A DNA stretch of 54,258 bases from Candidatus Nitrospira nitrificans (GCF_001458775.1 NZ_CZPZ01000017.1:1-54258), one strand, 5' to 3'; positions 25,706 through 34,202 are shown, numbered from the stretch's first letter. Made by a program: numbers and translations. The notes: generated by a model from the sequence alone, not told the origin.

Positions 25706-26365
25706 TTACTTCCCGAACATGCCCTTCATCATATTGCCCATGTCGCCCATGCCCTCCATCGCACCCATGGCTCCCATGTCCATCTTTTCATAGCCTTTGG
25801 GAACCTCGAACAGGTCGGCAGACTGTTTGCCGATTTTGAGATTGGCCATTTCCAGCTTAAAGCGGCTTTTCTTATCTTTCTCGACTGAGATCGCGTCCAT
25901 CTTGGCGAGGATCCCTTCCTTCGTCGTCCACATGAAACCACCCATCTTCGAGCCGTCCTTGCCGGTCATGATCATCTTGGCTTTATTCATCACGACACCG
26001 TTCAGGGTCTCCTGGCCCATCGGCGTCTGATCGATCTTGTAGGCCGAGAGATCGGTTTTATCCTCTTTTTTCAGGGCACTCTGGCCGATCGGCATGGCGA
26101 TGAACATCTTCTCTTCCGGCATCAGATTCCACATGACTTTCTTATCGTGGCGCGTGATCGCGATCATCTGCTGCCCGCCCGCGCTCATTTCGCGCCGTTC
26201 CATCGTCGGCGTCGAATAGACTTTGGACTTCGTCACGCCGTCCTCCGTTTCGATAATCTCCTCCGCCGAATATTCGGCGGTAATACCGGGACCGGCGAAT
26301 GCGGGAACGGCCAGGATCAGACCGGCCGCGCCGGCTACGAACCACGAAAAGAGTTGAATGCGCAT
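25706..26365 (-). CDS. Exported DUF4412-type protein
   Basis: A 219-residue periplasmic protein. ATG 26365 follows AAGGAG by 9 bases; an ATG nine bases earlier sits directly on the Shine-Dalgarno and is less likely. The signal peptide ends at VPAFA. The domain (ITAEYSAEEIIETEDGVTKSKVYST ... KKVMWNLMPEEKMFIAMPI ... LNGVVMNKAKMIM ... WTTKEGILAKMDAISVE) resembles DUF4412/LolA-like lipoprotein-carrier folds. The C-terminus is a Met/Gly tract (MDMGAMGAMEGMGDMGNMMKGMFG), which could bind copper or simply be flexible. Operon with the helical-repeat protein downstream. Confidence 0.75.
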   Translation of the reverse strand: MRIQLFSWFVAGAAGLILAVPAFAGPGITAEYSAEEIIETEDGVTKSKVYSTPTMERREMSAGGQQMIAITRHDKKVMWNLMPEEKMFIAMPIGQSALKKEDKTDLSAYKIDQTPMGQETLNGVVMNKAKMIMTGKDGSKMGGFMWTTKEGILAKMDAISVEKDKKSRFKLEMANLKIGKQSADLFEVPKGYEKMDMGAMGAMEGMGDMGNMMKGMFGK

Positions 26366-26393
26366 GGGTGCCATCTCCTTGTTGAAAGATGAA

Positions 26394-27704
26394 TCAGTTG
26401 CAATTATTACTGTTAGATGAATAGGGAGTAATCGTATACTCCTCCGTTCCTTCGGCTGTCATGTCTCCCATGGGTGTTTTGACTGTCCCTGGCCCTTTCG
26501 CAGTGAGATGCACAGGAACGTCGCCGCTATACGTCACGGTGTAGGATCCTTTGCCCCAGGCGGCAAACCCTTTTAACTTGCCGGAGTAGCTGTATGTTCC
26601 GCCCGTTGCGGAAGTCGGCGTGAACGTCACAGTAATGATGCCGTTATCATCAAGAGTATCGACATTAAACGGTTTTGCGAAGTCACAGGCTACGCCCGTG
26701 GCATGAAATGCATCCGCGCCCCCTTCGATCAAATAGACCTGGGTACCTGTCGTGATTGTGAGAGGCTCCATGGCTTTCCCGCGTCGAGACGTGGCGGTGA
26801 GGGTGACCTTCATGGTGGCGTCCTTTTCCTCTACTGCACTATGGGTGACTTCGCCCGGCGCCTTCGGAATGACAGCAGGTGAGATCGACGCGCCACCGGA
26901 CAATTCGACGGTCACCTTCGCCGGCACTTTCGATCCATCCCCTTTATGGACGACATCGACGGGGATGGTTGAGGTCGTTTTGGGGGCAACGTTGCCGGGA
27001 GAGGTAGCGATGATCTTAATGCAGTTGCCATTTCCCCAGTGCATCCGGGCGGCATTGAAGGCGCCTTGTCCGAGCAGTTTACTTCGTGCGGAGTCCGGTC
27101 CGTCGGCGGGTGTCAGCTGGTAGTCCTCTTTCGCCGCTTCGGCGTCTTCGCCGACAATCGCCTTCACGACGGCCCCATAGTGCTTGTCGTACGTCATCGT
27201 TTTCTTCTTCCCGGCATGGCCATGTGAGCTATAGGTGACCGTGATGGACACGGATCCGTCAGGAGCCGGACAGAAACTGCCGCTGATGGTGAACTTTGAA
27301 AACGCGTCGACTCCCAGAATAGGGTGGGCAATTTGCGTGGTCAATTCAGCAATCGACGGCTGGCCTGGTTCCTTGGTTTGCTTTAATTCGGCAACCACCC
27401 GTCCGTTGCTTTTAATGGGAACCGTCCTGCTTCCGCCGCGTGAGGATGTATCTGCATCGGTGTTGGCGCCTCCGAGGAACATGCCGAGATTCTGGCCGAT
27501 CACGCCAAACTGAAGATCTCCCAACACCGATAGGCTTGGCTGATCTGCTGCTTCGGTGGAGGCCACGAAGCTAAACGAGTCCGCGCGGGATCCTCGCGCC
27601 TGTCCGAACAGGACAGCGCGTGGGCTGACGGCTGGTATGAGCGAACTGGTTTTCTTGTCGGCCTTGGCTGGAGTCGTGAGCTTTGAACGGAAGTCCTCAA
27701 TCAC
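26394..27704 (-). CDS. Hypothetical beta-rich protein
   Basis: A 436-residue protein without a signal peptide of its own at the chosen GTG start. Beta-rich segments dominate (TIPVDVVHKGDGSKVPAKVTVEL, KDATMKVTLTATSRRGKAM, GTYSYSGKLKGFAAWGKGSY), resembling repeated immunoglobulin-like modules, and it ends in a Ser/Asn-rich tail. The start overlaps the stop of the upstream lipoprotein gene as GTGA, so the two are translationally coupled; possibly one original gene was split and the lipoprotein supplied the export signal. I do not recognise the family. Confidence 0.6.
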   Translation of the reverse strand: MIEDFRSKLTTPAKADKKTSSLIPAVSPRAVLFGQARGSRADSFSFVASTEAADQPSLSVLGDLQFGVIGQNLGMFLGGANTDADTSSRGGSRTVPIKSNGRVVAELKQTKEPGQPSIAELTTQIAHPILGVDAFSKFTISGSFCPAPDGSVSITVTYSSHGHAGKKKTMTYDKHYGAVVKAIVGEDAEAAKEDYQLTPADGPDSARSKLLGQGAFNAARMHWGNGNCIKIIATSPGNVAPKTTSTIPVDVVHKGDGSKVPAKVTVELSGGASISPAVIPKAPGEVTHSAVEEKDATMKVTLTATSRRGKAMEPLTITTGTQVYLIEGGADAFHATGVACDFAKPFNVDTLDDNGIITVTFTPTSATGGTYSYSGKLKGFAAWGKGSYTVTYSGDVPVHLTAKGPGTVKTPMGDMTAEGTEEYTITPYSSNSNNCN

Positions 27705-28039
27705 GCCTTTGATGGCTCCTGCTCGGCATTCAAAATGGTCTCGCGTTCCTGAGCCAGTTCCGGGATCTCCTTACTGAATGCCTCGATCATGTTGGTGCTG
27801 AGCGCTGGGATGGGCGCATTCGGATCGATTTGGGGCGCGTTGGATGATTGAGTTTCCGTCGCTGCTGGAGATGGCGGCAATTGGCTTGAAGTTAGAGCAG
27901 GGTTCGACGCGGGCGCTTCTGTTTTCTTCGCGGCGTTGTCGCCGCTGCCAGAATTGTTGCAGGCGGCAAAGGACGTAAGAATCACAAGTGCCTGAAGGAG
28001 CAGGATTGGAAACAATGATCGCGGTGTCCGAATCGTCAT
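27701..28039 (-). CDS. Small lipoprotein, coupled to the beta-rich protein
   Basis: A 112-residue lipoprotein from ATG 28039, which begins MTIRTPRSLFPILLLQALVI and reaches the lipobox SFAAC. The mature part is a Ser/Pro/Ala-rich, probably unstructured stalk ending in a short acidic helix (NMIEAFSKEIPELAQERETILN). The stop overlaps the GTG of the next gene (GTGA). It may anchor or chaperone that protein, or the pair may be one gene broken by a frameshift; the short linker and continuous composition make both possible. Weak ribosome-binding site. Confidence 0.6.
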   Translation of the reverse strand: MTIRTPRSLFPILLLQALVILTSFAACNNSGSGDNAAKKTEAPASNPALTSSQLPPSPAATETQSSNAPQIDPNAPIPALSTNMIEAFSKEIPELAQERETILNAEQEPSKA

Positions 28040-28169
28040 CAAATGATTAATCCGGCTTGCGATCAAAGTCAGGCGGCCCTTTGTTGATGAAGTAGAGCCG
28101 AAGATATCGTCCTTCGATTCAAACCGCAACTAAGAAATGAGAACTAGCTAAGATAACCATAGTGGCGGG

Positions 28170-28895
28170 CTAGAATTGCAAGCCGATCGGAAAAGTCGCC
28201 GCATAGCCATCGTGTGTTTCAGACAGCTGCAGCAGCAATTGATCGCCGCCGTCGCGAAAGATGAAATCACGGGGATTTCGCACTCGACGCCGTCCTTTCG
28301 ACGAGTAGGGGAGAGCGGTATGCACACGGTCGGTCAGTTCATCGGGAAAGTACAATTGGGAGGTAAACTCAAAATGCCTCCCGGCGATCGCTGCCGTGCG
28401 AACCTTGAAGTGGATGTGTACCGTTCTGATCGGATACCAGCCAGGGTAGATGGTGAGGAACTGGGCTTCACCCCTCGTATTAGTGACCTGGTACCCACGC
28501 AAAAACTGTTGGCCCAGTGTGTTGAAACTCGGATCGTCCACATCCGAATAGACCCCCTCGGCATCGCACTGCCAGAGATCGACTTGAGCACCCGGCAAGG
28601 GGAAACAACCGTTCGAATTGAGCCTCATGACTTGCAGCGTCAAAGTCAGTGGTGTCCCGGCCTTTATTCGACCATTTGCAGGATCAGAGCGAATGTCTGA
28701 ACGGTGCAAACGTTCATCGACAAAATAGGGGCCCTCGGTCTGCTTAGGTCGAACAACACAAGGCGAGCTAGACACACCGGTCGCAGCTTGACTCCGGTGA
28801 CATCCCATCAGCCAGACAGCACCGGTTGCCCCCAAGAGCACCATTGCATGACGGCGAGAGAGAAAGAGACCGATTTGCTCATCGTTCTTTTTCAT
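28170..28895 (-). CDS. Intradiol ring-cleavage dioxygenase-like Tat lipoprotein
   Basis: A 241-residue protein of the protocatechuate 3,4-dioxygenase/intradiol family. The N-terminus has a twin arginine (SRRHAMVLLGATGAVWLMGC) with lipobox LMGC, so it would be exported folded and lipid-anchored. QTEGPYFVD, VDLWQCDAEGVYSDVD (first iron tyrosine) and GWYPIRTVHIHFKV (second tyrosine and both histidines) give the full Fe(III) ligand set. Cytoplasmic homologues open catechol or protocatechuate rings; extracytoplasmic ones are less studied. No other aromatic degradation genes are nearby. Lone gene among envelope proteins. Confidence 0.8.
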   Translation of the reverse strand: MKKNDEQIGLFLSRRHAMVLLGATGAVWLMGCHRSQAATGVSSSPCVVRPKQTEGPYFVDERLHRSDIRSDPANGRIKAGTPLTLTLQVMRLNSNGCFPLPGAQVDLWQCDAEGVYSDVDDPSFNTLGQQFLRGYQVTNTRGEAQFLTIYPGWYPIRTVHIHFKVRTAAIAGRHFEFTSQLYFPDELTDRVHTALPYSSKGRRRVRNPRDFIFRDGGDQLLLQLSETHDGYAATFPIGLQF

Positions 28896-28933
28896 TCAGG
28901 TGGCCTTTCCTCACCCTGTCACAGCACGGATTT

Positions 28934-29653
28934 TTACCTTCGCCTCAAATCCGGTGGAATGCTTCTCGGAGGAGGCGGTGGAGATGAGGGGCCAGGCGAA
29001 AAACCTCGAAAGGGCCCATAGAATCCGCGTCCTCCATAATAGCCACCAAACGGTCCCCCCCAATAACCACCGTACGCACCACCATACGGATAGAATCCAC
29101 TCGGACCATAGGGTGGGTAATAAGCACCGTAATATGGACTTCGATCTCTTCGTCTCTGCGCCGCGATACTCTTCCAGTCGATAATATGCTTAACCTCCAG
29201 GATGGGGTAGGTATAGTCGCTCTCATCAAGTGCTCTCGTGGTCTCGCCTTTCACGGTCCCGATTACGGTAATCGGTGTGCCTTGCGGGAGGCTGGCAGGA
29301 TCGAGAAATTGTTCTCGAACCGCCAGGAATCGTCCTTCAGATCGAAGACGTTCCTCTGTCAAGGTGCCTTCGTTTTCGGTCGGCAGCTGCAAGATTTCCA
29401 ATTCGGTTCCTGCTTCCGTCCGTTTAGCCTTAATCACGTTCCCACCGATCATGACCGTTCGGCCGACATATTCGCTGGGAGCTCTCTTCAAATCCGTAAA
29501 GCTTATGCTGGTATCGATCTCCTGTTCCAGCCCAAGAGGAACGCCAAGCAGCTCGGTATCACGTTGGACTTGATGGATAGATTCTGCACAGGCCGATAAC
29601 ATGACGCTTCCACAGATCAGGGGAGCGAGCATTGTCATGCGCAACATGGACAT
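28934..29653 (-). CDS. Slp-family outer membrane lipoprotein with Gly/Tyr/Pro-rich tail
   Basis: A 239-residue lipoprotein: signal peptide with lipobox MLSAC, then an Slp/YeaY domain (SISFTDLKRAPSEYVGRTVMIGG ... LEILQLPT ... GRFLAVREQFLDPASLPQGTPITVIGTVKG ... YPILEVKHIIDW) over residues about 45-165. Slp proteins are outer-membrane lipoproteins linked to stress and stationary phase in enterobacteria. Residues 170-239 form a low-complexity Tyr/Gly/Pro tail with SPPPPPRSIPPDLRRR at the end, not part of canonical Slp and probably surface or periplasm exposed. It is 12 bp downstream of the beta-barrel gene, suggesting an operon. Confidence 0.8.
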   Translation of the reverse strand: MSMLRMTMLAPLICGSVMLSACAESIHQVQRDTELLGVPLGLEQEIDTSISFTDLKRAPSEYVGRTVMIGGNVIKAKRTEAGTELEILQLPTENEGTLTEERLRSEGRFLAVREQFLDPASLPQGTPITVIGTVKGETTRALDESDYTYPILEVKHIIDWKSIAAQRRRDRSPYYGAYYPPYGPSGFYPYGGAYGGYWGGPFGGYYGGRGFYGPFRGFSPGPSSPPPPPRSIPPDLRRR

Positions 29654-29665
29654 TTTCCCCTTCTC

Positions 29666-30361
29666 TTAGAAGTGATAGGACAGCCCGCCAAGGATGTGCT
29701 GTGCTCTATAATTCCCGCTGAATCCGCCCAAGTCACCGAAAGCTTGATCGAATTTGAAGGTCGCGCCCGTGTACTTATACTCTCCAAATACGGCTATTTT
29801 TGGCGTCACGAATGCGCGCAGACCGGCGAGGACATTCCACGCGGCAGCCACATCCGTATCGCTTCGCACCGTAGCTGTATCCCCAATATGGCCGATCCCT
29901 GCTCCTATACCGGCGCCGACGTAGGGTTGAAAGGTACGTCCTGGATATCGCGCAATAAAGTTGACTCCAACAGTGGTCACGCGAAAATGAACGCCGGAGG
30001 CGGGATCAAAGTTCGGGGTGCTTGGATCATCATCAAAGCTTTTCCTATGGGGAGTTGTGTGAAACACCTCGCCCTCAATTCCGTACCAACTGTGTCCCGG
30101 GAAATATCCCACCTTCCCACCATAGGTAATCGAATTTTGAAGGTCAAAGTCTTCGAATGAACCAGGAGCCCCTGCTAGTGGTCCCGTTCCGGCAATGCTG
30201 TTAATTCGGTCTGCAAAATTCACCCCCGCCTGTCCTGCCACGTACATTTCTGCTGAAGCGGGACTGAGTGGACCAAGGGCGAGGAAGCAGCATCCTGCGG
30301 TCAGAAGGCTTGCACGGAAGGGCACGTTCTTTTTTATCGTTATGCTCATGAGCAGCATCAT
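29666..30361 (-). CDS. Outer membrane beta-barrel protein (OmpA/OmpW-like)
   Basis: A 231-residue protein. The N-terminus is a signal peptide (cleavage near SPASA, about residue 37). The mature part starts EMYVAGQAGVNFADRINS and consists of alternating amphipathic strands (GGKVGYFPGHSWYGIEGEVF, FRVTTVGVNFIARYP, FQPYVGAGIGAGIGHIG, KIAVFGEYKYTGATFKF), ending in SYHF with the C-terminal Phe used by the BAM machinery. About eight strands fit. ATG 30349 (MSITIKK) is an alternative start. Role probably structural or small-solute porin. First gene of a probable operon with the Slp lipoprotein. Confidence 0.8.
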   Translation of the reverse strand: MMLLMSITIKKNVPFRASLLTAGCCFLALGPLSPASAEMYVAGQAGVNFADRINSIAGTGPLAGAPGSFEDFDLQNSITYGGKVGYFPGHSWYGIEGEVFHTTPHRKSFDDDPSTPNFDPASGVHFRVTTVGVNFIARYPGRTFQPYVGAGIGAGIGHIGDTATVRSDTDVAAAWNVLAGLRAFVTPKIAVFGEYKYTGATFKFDQAFGDLGGFSGNYRAQHILGGLSYHF

Positions 30362-30606
30362 AACAAAAAAAAGGGTGTTGCATAGCCCTCTCTAAACCGT
30401 AGGGCTGCGACTGGTCAACCATCTTCGGATCGGAGCTTCACGTATCCGCTGTATTCCAAAGTGATGGTCCTGCGTGACCGGAGAAATCCGTAAGTGTCCA
30501 TTGGATTGTGGTTCATTTCTGTGGTACATCCTCCGCTGCGGATGATGATCGGCAGGATCGTTCTGCTGATTTCCTCGTGGTATTCACTCTAAGAAGGAGC
30601 CAGCCT

Positions 30607-31011
30607 ATGGGACTCATGGATCAATTGGGGCAAACGGTTGGTGGCATGTTGGGCGGACAGGCAGGACAGAATCCTCTTCTGCAGGCGGTAGCGGGACTGC
30701 TTGGAAAGGACAGCAACCTCGGTGGGCTCACCGGCCTGGTCCAGGCGTTTCAGAAAAACGGGCTCGGCGAGATCGTGAATTCCTGGGTGAGCACGGGACA
30801 GAATCTGCCGGTGACACCGAACCAGGTTGAGCAAGGCCTAGGAAGCGATCTTCTGAACCAATTGGCAAGTAAAGTGGGACTTTCCTCCAGCGCCACGAGT
30901 TCACAGCTGGCCGGCCTGCTTCCTGATCTGGTCGATAAACTGACGCCGAACGGAAAGATCGAAGCTGGAGGGCTTGATCAGCTCATGAAACTGGTCCAAG
31001 GGATGAGATAG
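30607..31011 (+). CDS. YidB-family (DUF937) protein
   Basis: A 134-residue protein beginning MGLMDQLGQTVGGMLGGQ, with the YidB pattern throughout: Gly- and Leu-rich helices (LLQAVAGLLGKDSNLGGLTGLVQAFQKNGLGEIVNSWVSTGQNLPVTPNQVEQGLG) and the closing LLPDLVDKLTPNGKIEAGGLDQLMKLVQ. Function of the family is unknown. ATG 30607 has AAGGAG 7 bases upstream, better than the earlier in-frame codon at 30508. It precedes the cytochrome gene by 22 bp on the same strand. Confidence 0.8.
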   Translation: MGLMDQLGQTVGGMLGGQAGQNPLLQAVAGLLGKDSNLGGLTGLVQAFQKNGLGEIVNSWVSTGQNLPVTPNQVEQGLGSDLLNQLASKVGLSSSATSSQLAGLLPDLVDKLTPNGKIEAGGLDQLMKLVQGMR

Positions 31012-31033
31012 GCGGCGGACGATTAGGTTGTAG

Positions 31034-31552
31034 GTGTTGGCTCCATCATCCGGCCATAATCCCGGCACGCGCGTCAGGGACCGGCTCGTAGTCTGGACTG
31101 CGATCGGCCTGGTGTTGCTGTCGGTTGTGTGGGCGCTTCGTGATCCCCGAGTCTTCGGCCCTCCACCGACTTCATCCACAACTCTCGCACTCACGCCGGA
31201 AGCGTTGTCGCTTGTGACGGGCGATGAACCTCTCGTCGAGATATTGACCAAACCCGGCTGCCCGGTGTGCCACATCATTCCCGGGATTCCCGGCGCGACC
31301 GGCCAAGTCGGGCCTCCGTTGGTCCTGGGCAGCACCGGTCTTCAACGGCTCAATGATCCAGAATATCGGGGGCAGGCCACGACGGTGCATGAGTACATCG
31401 TCGAATCGGTGTTGGAGCCGCAACAGTTTGTCGTGCGGGGGTATCCAGAACACACGATGCCGACGTGGTATGGATCCAAACTGAGTGCGCTGGCTCTTGA
31501 GAAGATGGCGTCGTATCTTGAGCGCCAAACCGAAGGGAGTGTATCTCGTTGA
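31034..31552 (+). CDS. Membrane-anchored monohaem cytochrome c
   Basis: A 172-residue protein with an N-terminal transmembrane anchor (WTAIGLVLLSVVWAL, residues about 21-35), then a periplasmic domain with the haem c site CPVCH at residues 76-80 and the likely distal ligand methionine in HTMPTWYG. It carries electrons in a respiratory or copper/oxidase-linked pathway. The sequence GIPGATGQVGPPLVLGSTGLQRL around the site is typical of small class I cytochromes. GTG start with a weak ribosome-binding site. Convergent with the pilU-like gene; nothing nearby identifies its partner. Confidence 0.85.
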   Translation: MLAPSSGHNPGTRVRDRLVVWTAIGLVLLSVVWALRDPRVFGPPPTSSTTLALTPEALSLVTGDEPLVEILTKPGCPVCHIIPGIPGATGQVGPPLVLGSTGLQRLNDPEYRGQATTVHEYIVESVLEPQQFVVRGYPEHTMPTWYGSKLSALALEKMASYLERQTEGSVSR

Positions 31553-31570
31553 AAGGATGCGCAGGGAAGA

Positions 31571-32746
31571 TTATCGTTTGCGAATCGGCGTGACGTTTCC
31601 TGACGCGCCGCCCTGAATCTTAAAGGCATCGGTCCCGTGTCCCCCCATCTGCTTATCAAGCAGGGCGTTTACGGCCTCATCACCTTTCAACCCTTCAAGC
31701 TTGATCTTGAGGCGTAAATTGTTCGCGCTATCGGCGTTGATGAGGGCTTGTTCCAACGAGATCTTGTTCGCCTTGTAGAGCTGAAACAGCACATGATCGA
31801 AGGTCTGACACCCTTCGTCGAGGCCCTGTTCCATGGCTTCCTTGAGTGTGTCGACCTCGGCCTTCTTGATCAAATCCTTGATGCGCGGCGTGTCCAGCAT
31901 GATTTCCAAGGCCGGAACGCGTTTGCCGTCGACCGACGGAATCAATCGTTGGGAAATAATCGCGCGCAGATTCAGCGACAACTGTAAATAAATCTGAGCG
32001 TGACGCTCGACCGGGAAAAAGTTCATGATGCGTTCGATCGCCTGGTTGGCGTTATTGGAATGCAGCGTTCCGATGCACAGGTGACCGGTCTCGGCAAAGG
32101 TAATCGCCGCTTCCATGGTTTCCGTATCGCGCACTTCGCCGATCAGAATCACATCCGGAGCTTGACGGAGCGTATTCTTCAGCGCGTTTTGGAAGGTCAA
32201 GGTATCGAACCCGACTTCGCGCTGCGTGATGATGGATTTCTTGTGCTGATGAACGAACTCGATCGGGTCTTCCACCGTAATGATATGACCCTGGTGGACG
32301 GTGTTGCGGTGGTCGATCATGGCGGCCAGCGATGTCGACTTTCCGGATCCGGTGGCGCCCACCACCAGTACCAAGCCGCGTTTGGTCATCGCGATATCTT
32401 TGATGATCGGGGGGAGTTCCAACTGCTCGACGGTCTGAATCTCGGCTTTAATGTGACGGAAGACCAATCCGACATTACCTCTCTGCCTAAAGACGTTGAC
32501 GCGGAATCGACCAAGCTCCTTGTAATAGAGCGCCAGGTTCATCTCCATCTTTTCTTCGAATTCGCCGCGCTGCTGACCGCGCATCAAGGCTAACGCCAGT
32601 GCTTCGAGCTGCTCGTTGGTGAACGGTGGCGCGTCGGTCGGCTGAGTGGCGCCATGGATGCGATAGATCGGCGAGGCGTCGACGGTCAAATACAAATCCG
32701 ACGCTTCACGGTCCACCATCACTTTTAGGAGACTGCGAACATCCAT
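31571..32746 (-). CDS. pilU: Type IV pilus retraction ATPase, PilU-like
   Basis: A 391-residue PilT/PilU-family hexameric ATPase that powers pilus retraction at the inner membrane base. It has an N-terminal PAS-like domain (residues 1-100), Walker A GATGSGKST at about 130-138, the Asp box IITVEDPIEFVH, Walker B ILIGEVRDTETM and the His box TGHLCIGTLHSNNA. Its C-terminal extension to 391 residues and the sequence after the ATPase core fit PilU better than PilT. GGAG lies 10 bases before the ATG. The PilT gene is 280 bp upstream on the same strand, with a MITE-like element between. Confidence 0.87.
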   Translation of the reverse strand: MDVRSLLKVMVDREASDLYLTVDASPIYRIHGATQPTDAPPFTNEQLEALALALMRGQQRGEFEEKMEMNLALYYKELGRFRVNVFRQRGNVGLVFRHIKAEIQTVEQLELPPIIKDIAMTKRGLVLVVGATGSGKSTSLAAMIDHRNTVHQGHIITVEDPIEFVHQHKKSIITQREVGFDTLTFQNALKNTLRQAPDVILIGEVRDTETMEAAITFAETGHLCIGTLHSNNANQAIERIMNFFPVERHAQIYLQLSLNLRAIISQRLIPSVDGKRVPALEIMLDTPRIKDLIKKAEVDTLKEAMEQGLDEGCQTFDHVLFQLYKANKISLEQALINADSANNLRLKIKLEGLKGDEAVNALLDKQMGGHGTDAFKIQGGASGNVTPIRKR

Positions 32747-32792
32747 CAGCGATACTCCATGGTATATGCGTTCTGGTGCAGCAATGTCCTAA

Positions 32793-33021
32793 GGATGTTC
32801 AAAAAGGCCTGCATTTCACCCTTCCACCCCAGCGCGCTCGCCTCGCGGCTGCGTCGACGCTCGGCGCGGCGAAGCCGAGGGCCAAGAAGCGCAGTTCCAC
32901 AAGGGCCACAGCTTCTGCTCGCTTCACGAGATACGCTTCCCCCACTACTAAGCGATGCGACCTGCCTCGCGAAGCCGCTTCGGCAAGGCGGGGAATGACG
33001 CTGGCGGACTTTTTCAACATC
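32793..33021. repeat. MITE-like element B between the two pilus ATPase genes
   Basis: GGATGTTCAAAAAGGCC at the left end and the reverse complement of the right end (GATGTTGAAAAAGTCCGCC) form imperfect terminal inverted repeats. The 229-bp interior is GC-rich, has no gene, and shares long stretches with element C: CTGCGTCGACGCTCGGCGCG and later AAGCGATGCGACCTG, CTCGCGAAGCCGCTT and GGCAAGGCGGGGAA. It ends 4 bp from the pilT stop. Confidence 0.65.
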
Positions 33022-33025
33022 TTTG

Positions 33026-34084
33026 CTAGGCTGCTCCAGTCATCGATGAATTAAAGAGATTGGGGTTCATACTGCGGGACTGCGCTTCGGCCTTATGGAC
33101 GATTCCGCGCGTCGCGAGGTCGACCAGCGCCATGTCCATCGTTTGCATCCCGTCCTTTTGGCTGGCCTGCATGATCCCGGGGATTTGGTGCAGTTTGGCT
33201 TCCCGAATGAGATTGCGCACGGCTGTCGTCGCAACCATGATTTCGAGCGCGGCGACGCGTCCGCCGGTTTTCTTCTTCAGCAGCGTTTGGGTAAGCACGG
33301 CTTCCAATGCCTCCGAAAGCTGTGTTCTGATTTGCGCCTGCTGTGCCGGCGGGAAGGCATCGATGATGCGGTCGATCGTTTTGGGCGCACTGGAAGTGTG
33401 GAGGGTGCCGAAGACCAAGTGTCCGGTTTCCGCGGCGGTCAAGGCTAACTGAATCGTCTCCAAGTCCCGCATTTCGCCCACCAGGACGATGTCCGGATCT
33501 TCGCGAAGCGCCGACTTCAGGGCGTTGGCGAAGGAGAGGGTATGCACGCCGAGTTCTCGTTGATTGACCAGACATTTCTTGGATTTGTGGACAAACTCGA
33601 TGGGATCCTCAATGGTGATGATGTGCCCCTCAAACGTGTTGTTCAGATAGTCCACCATCGCGGCAAGCGTGGTGGATTTTCCGGAGCCTGTCGGACCGGT
33701 CACCAAGATCAATCCCTTTTCCTTATCGCACAGTTGCCGAAGAATCGGCGGCATGCCGAGTTTTTCCAAGGGAAGAATGGTGGTCGGAATATTCCGAAAC
33801 ACGGCGCCCAGCCCCCGTTGCTGCACGAACACGTTGACGCGAAAACGGGCAATGTCTCCGAGCTCGAAGGAAAAATCGCATTCTCGTTTTTCCTCAAACG
33901 TCTTTCGTTGAGAGTCGCTCATCATATCGTAGATGAGGGCGTGAGTTTCATCGGGAGTCAGGGGAGGATGATCGAGTTTTTTCAGATCGCCGTGAATGCG
34001 AATCATCGGAGGTTCGCAGGCACTGATGTGACAGTCGGAGGCGCCTTCTTTGACTGAAAATGTCAGCAGCTTGGAGATATCCAT
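33026..34084 (-). CDS. pilT: Type IV pilus retraction ATPase PilT
   Basis: A 352-residue PilT-family ATPase that disassembles the pilus, giving twitching motility and DNA uptake. It has the N-terminal domain with SDCHISACEPPMIRIHG, Walker A GPTGSGKST at about 130-138, IITIEDPIEFVH, Walker B IVLVGEMRDLETI, the His box TGHLVFGTLHTSSAPKTIDR and the C-terminal LHQIPGIMQASQKDGMQTMD. The AIRNLIRE-type motif of PilT appears as AVRNLIRE. Length is that of typical PilT. The pilin and an ABC exporter lie 12 kb away on the plus strand. Confidence 0.88.
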   Translation of the reverse strand: MDISKLLTFSVKEGASDCHISACEPPMIRIHGDLKKLDHPPLTPDETHALIYDMMSDSQRKTFEEKRECDFSFELGDIARFRVNVFVQQRGLGAVFRNIPTTILPLEKLGMPPILRQLCDKEKGLILVTGPTGSGKSTTLAAMVDYLNNTFEGHIITIEDPIEFVHKSKKCLVNQRELGVHTLSFANALKSALREDPDIVLVGEMRDLETIQLALTAAETGHLVFGTLHTSSAPKTIDRIIDAFPPAQQAQIRTQLSEALEAVLTQTLLKKKTGGRVAALEIMVATTAVRNLIREAKLHQIPGIMQASQKDGMQTMDMALVDLATRGIVHKAEAQSRSMNPNLFNSSMTGAA

Positions 34085-34202
34085 TATCCGTGATCCTCAG
34101 CGTTAGGGGTTGCTCGCGAGGTGAAAATCTTCAGTGATCATGCCATAGGAAAACACGAAAGCAAGAAAATAGCCGGAAGGTGCCAGCCGTTGAGGAGGTC
34201 GG

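Noticed and set aside
30364-30405. Terminator or attenuator before the beta-barrel gene (minus strand, A/T run with GGG...CCC)
   Set aside because: The stem is only about 4 bp and there is no upstream gene on that strand to terminate. Attenuation is possible but unsupported.
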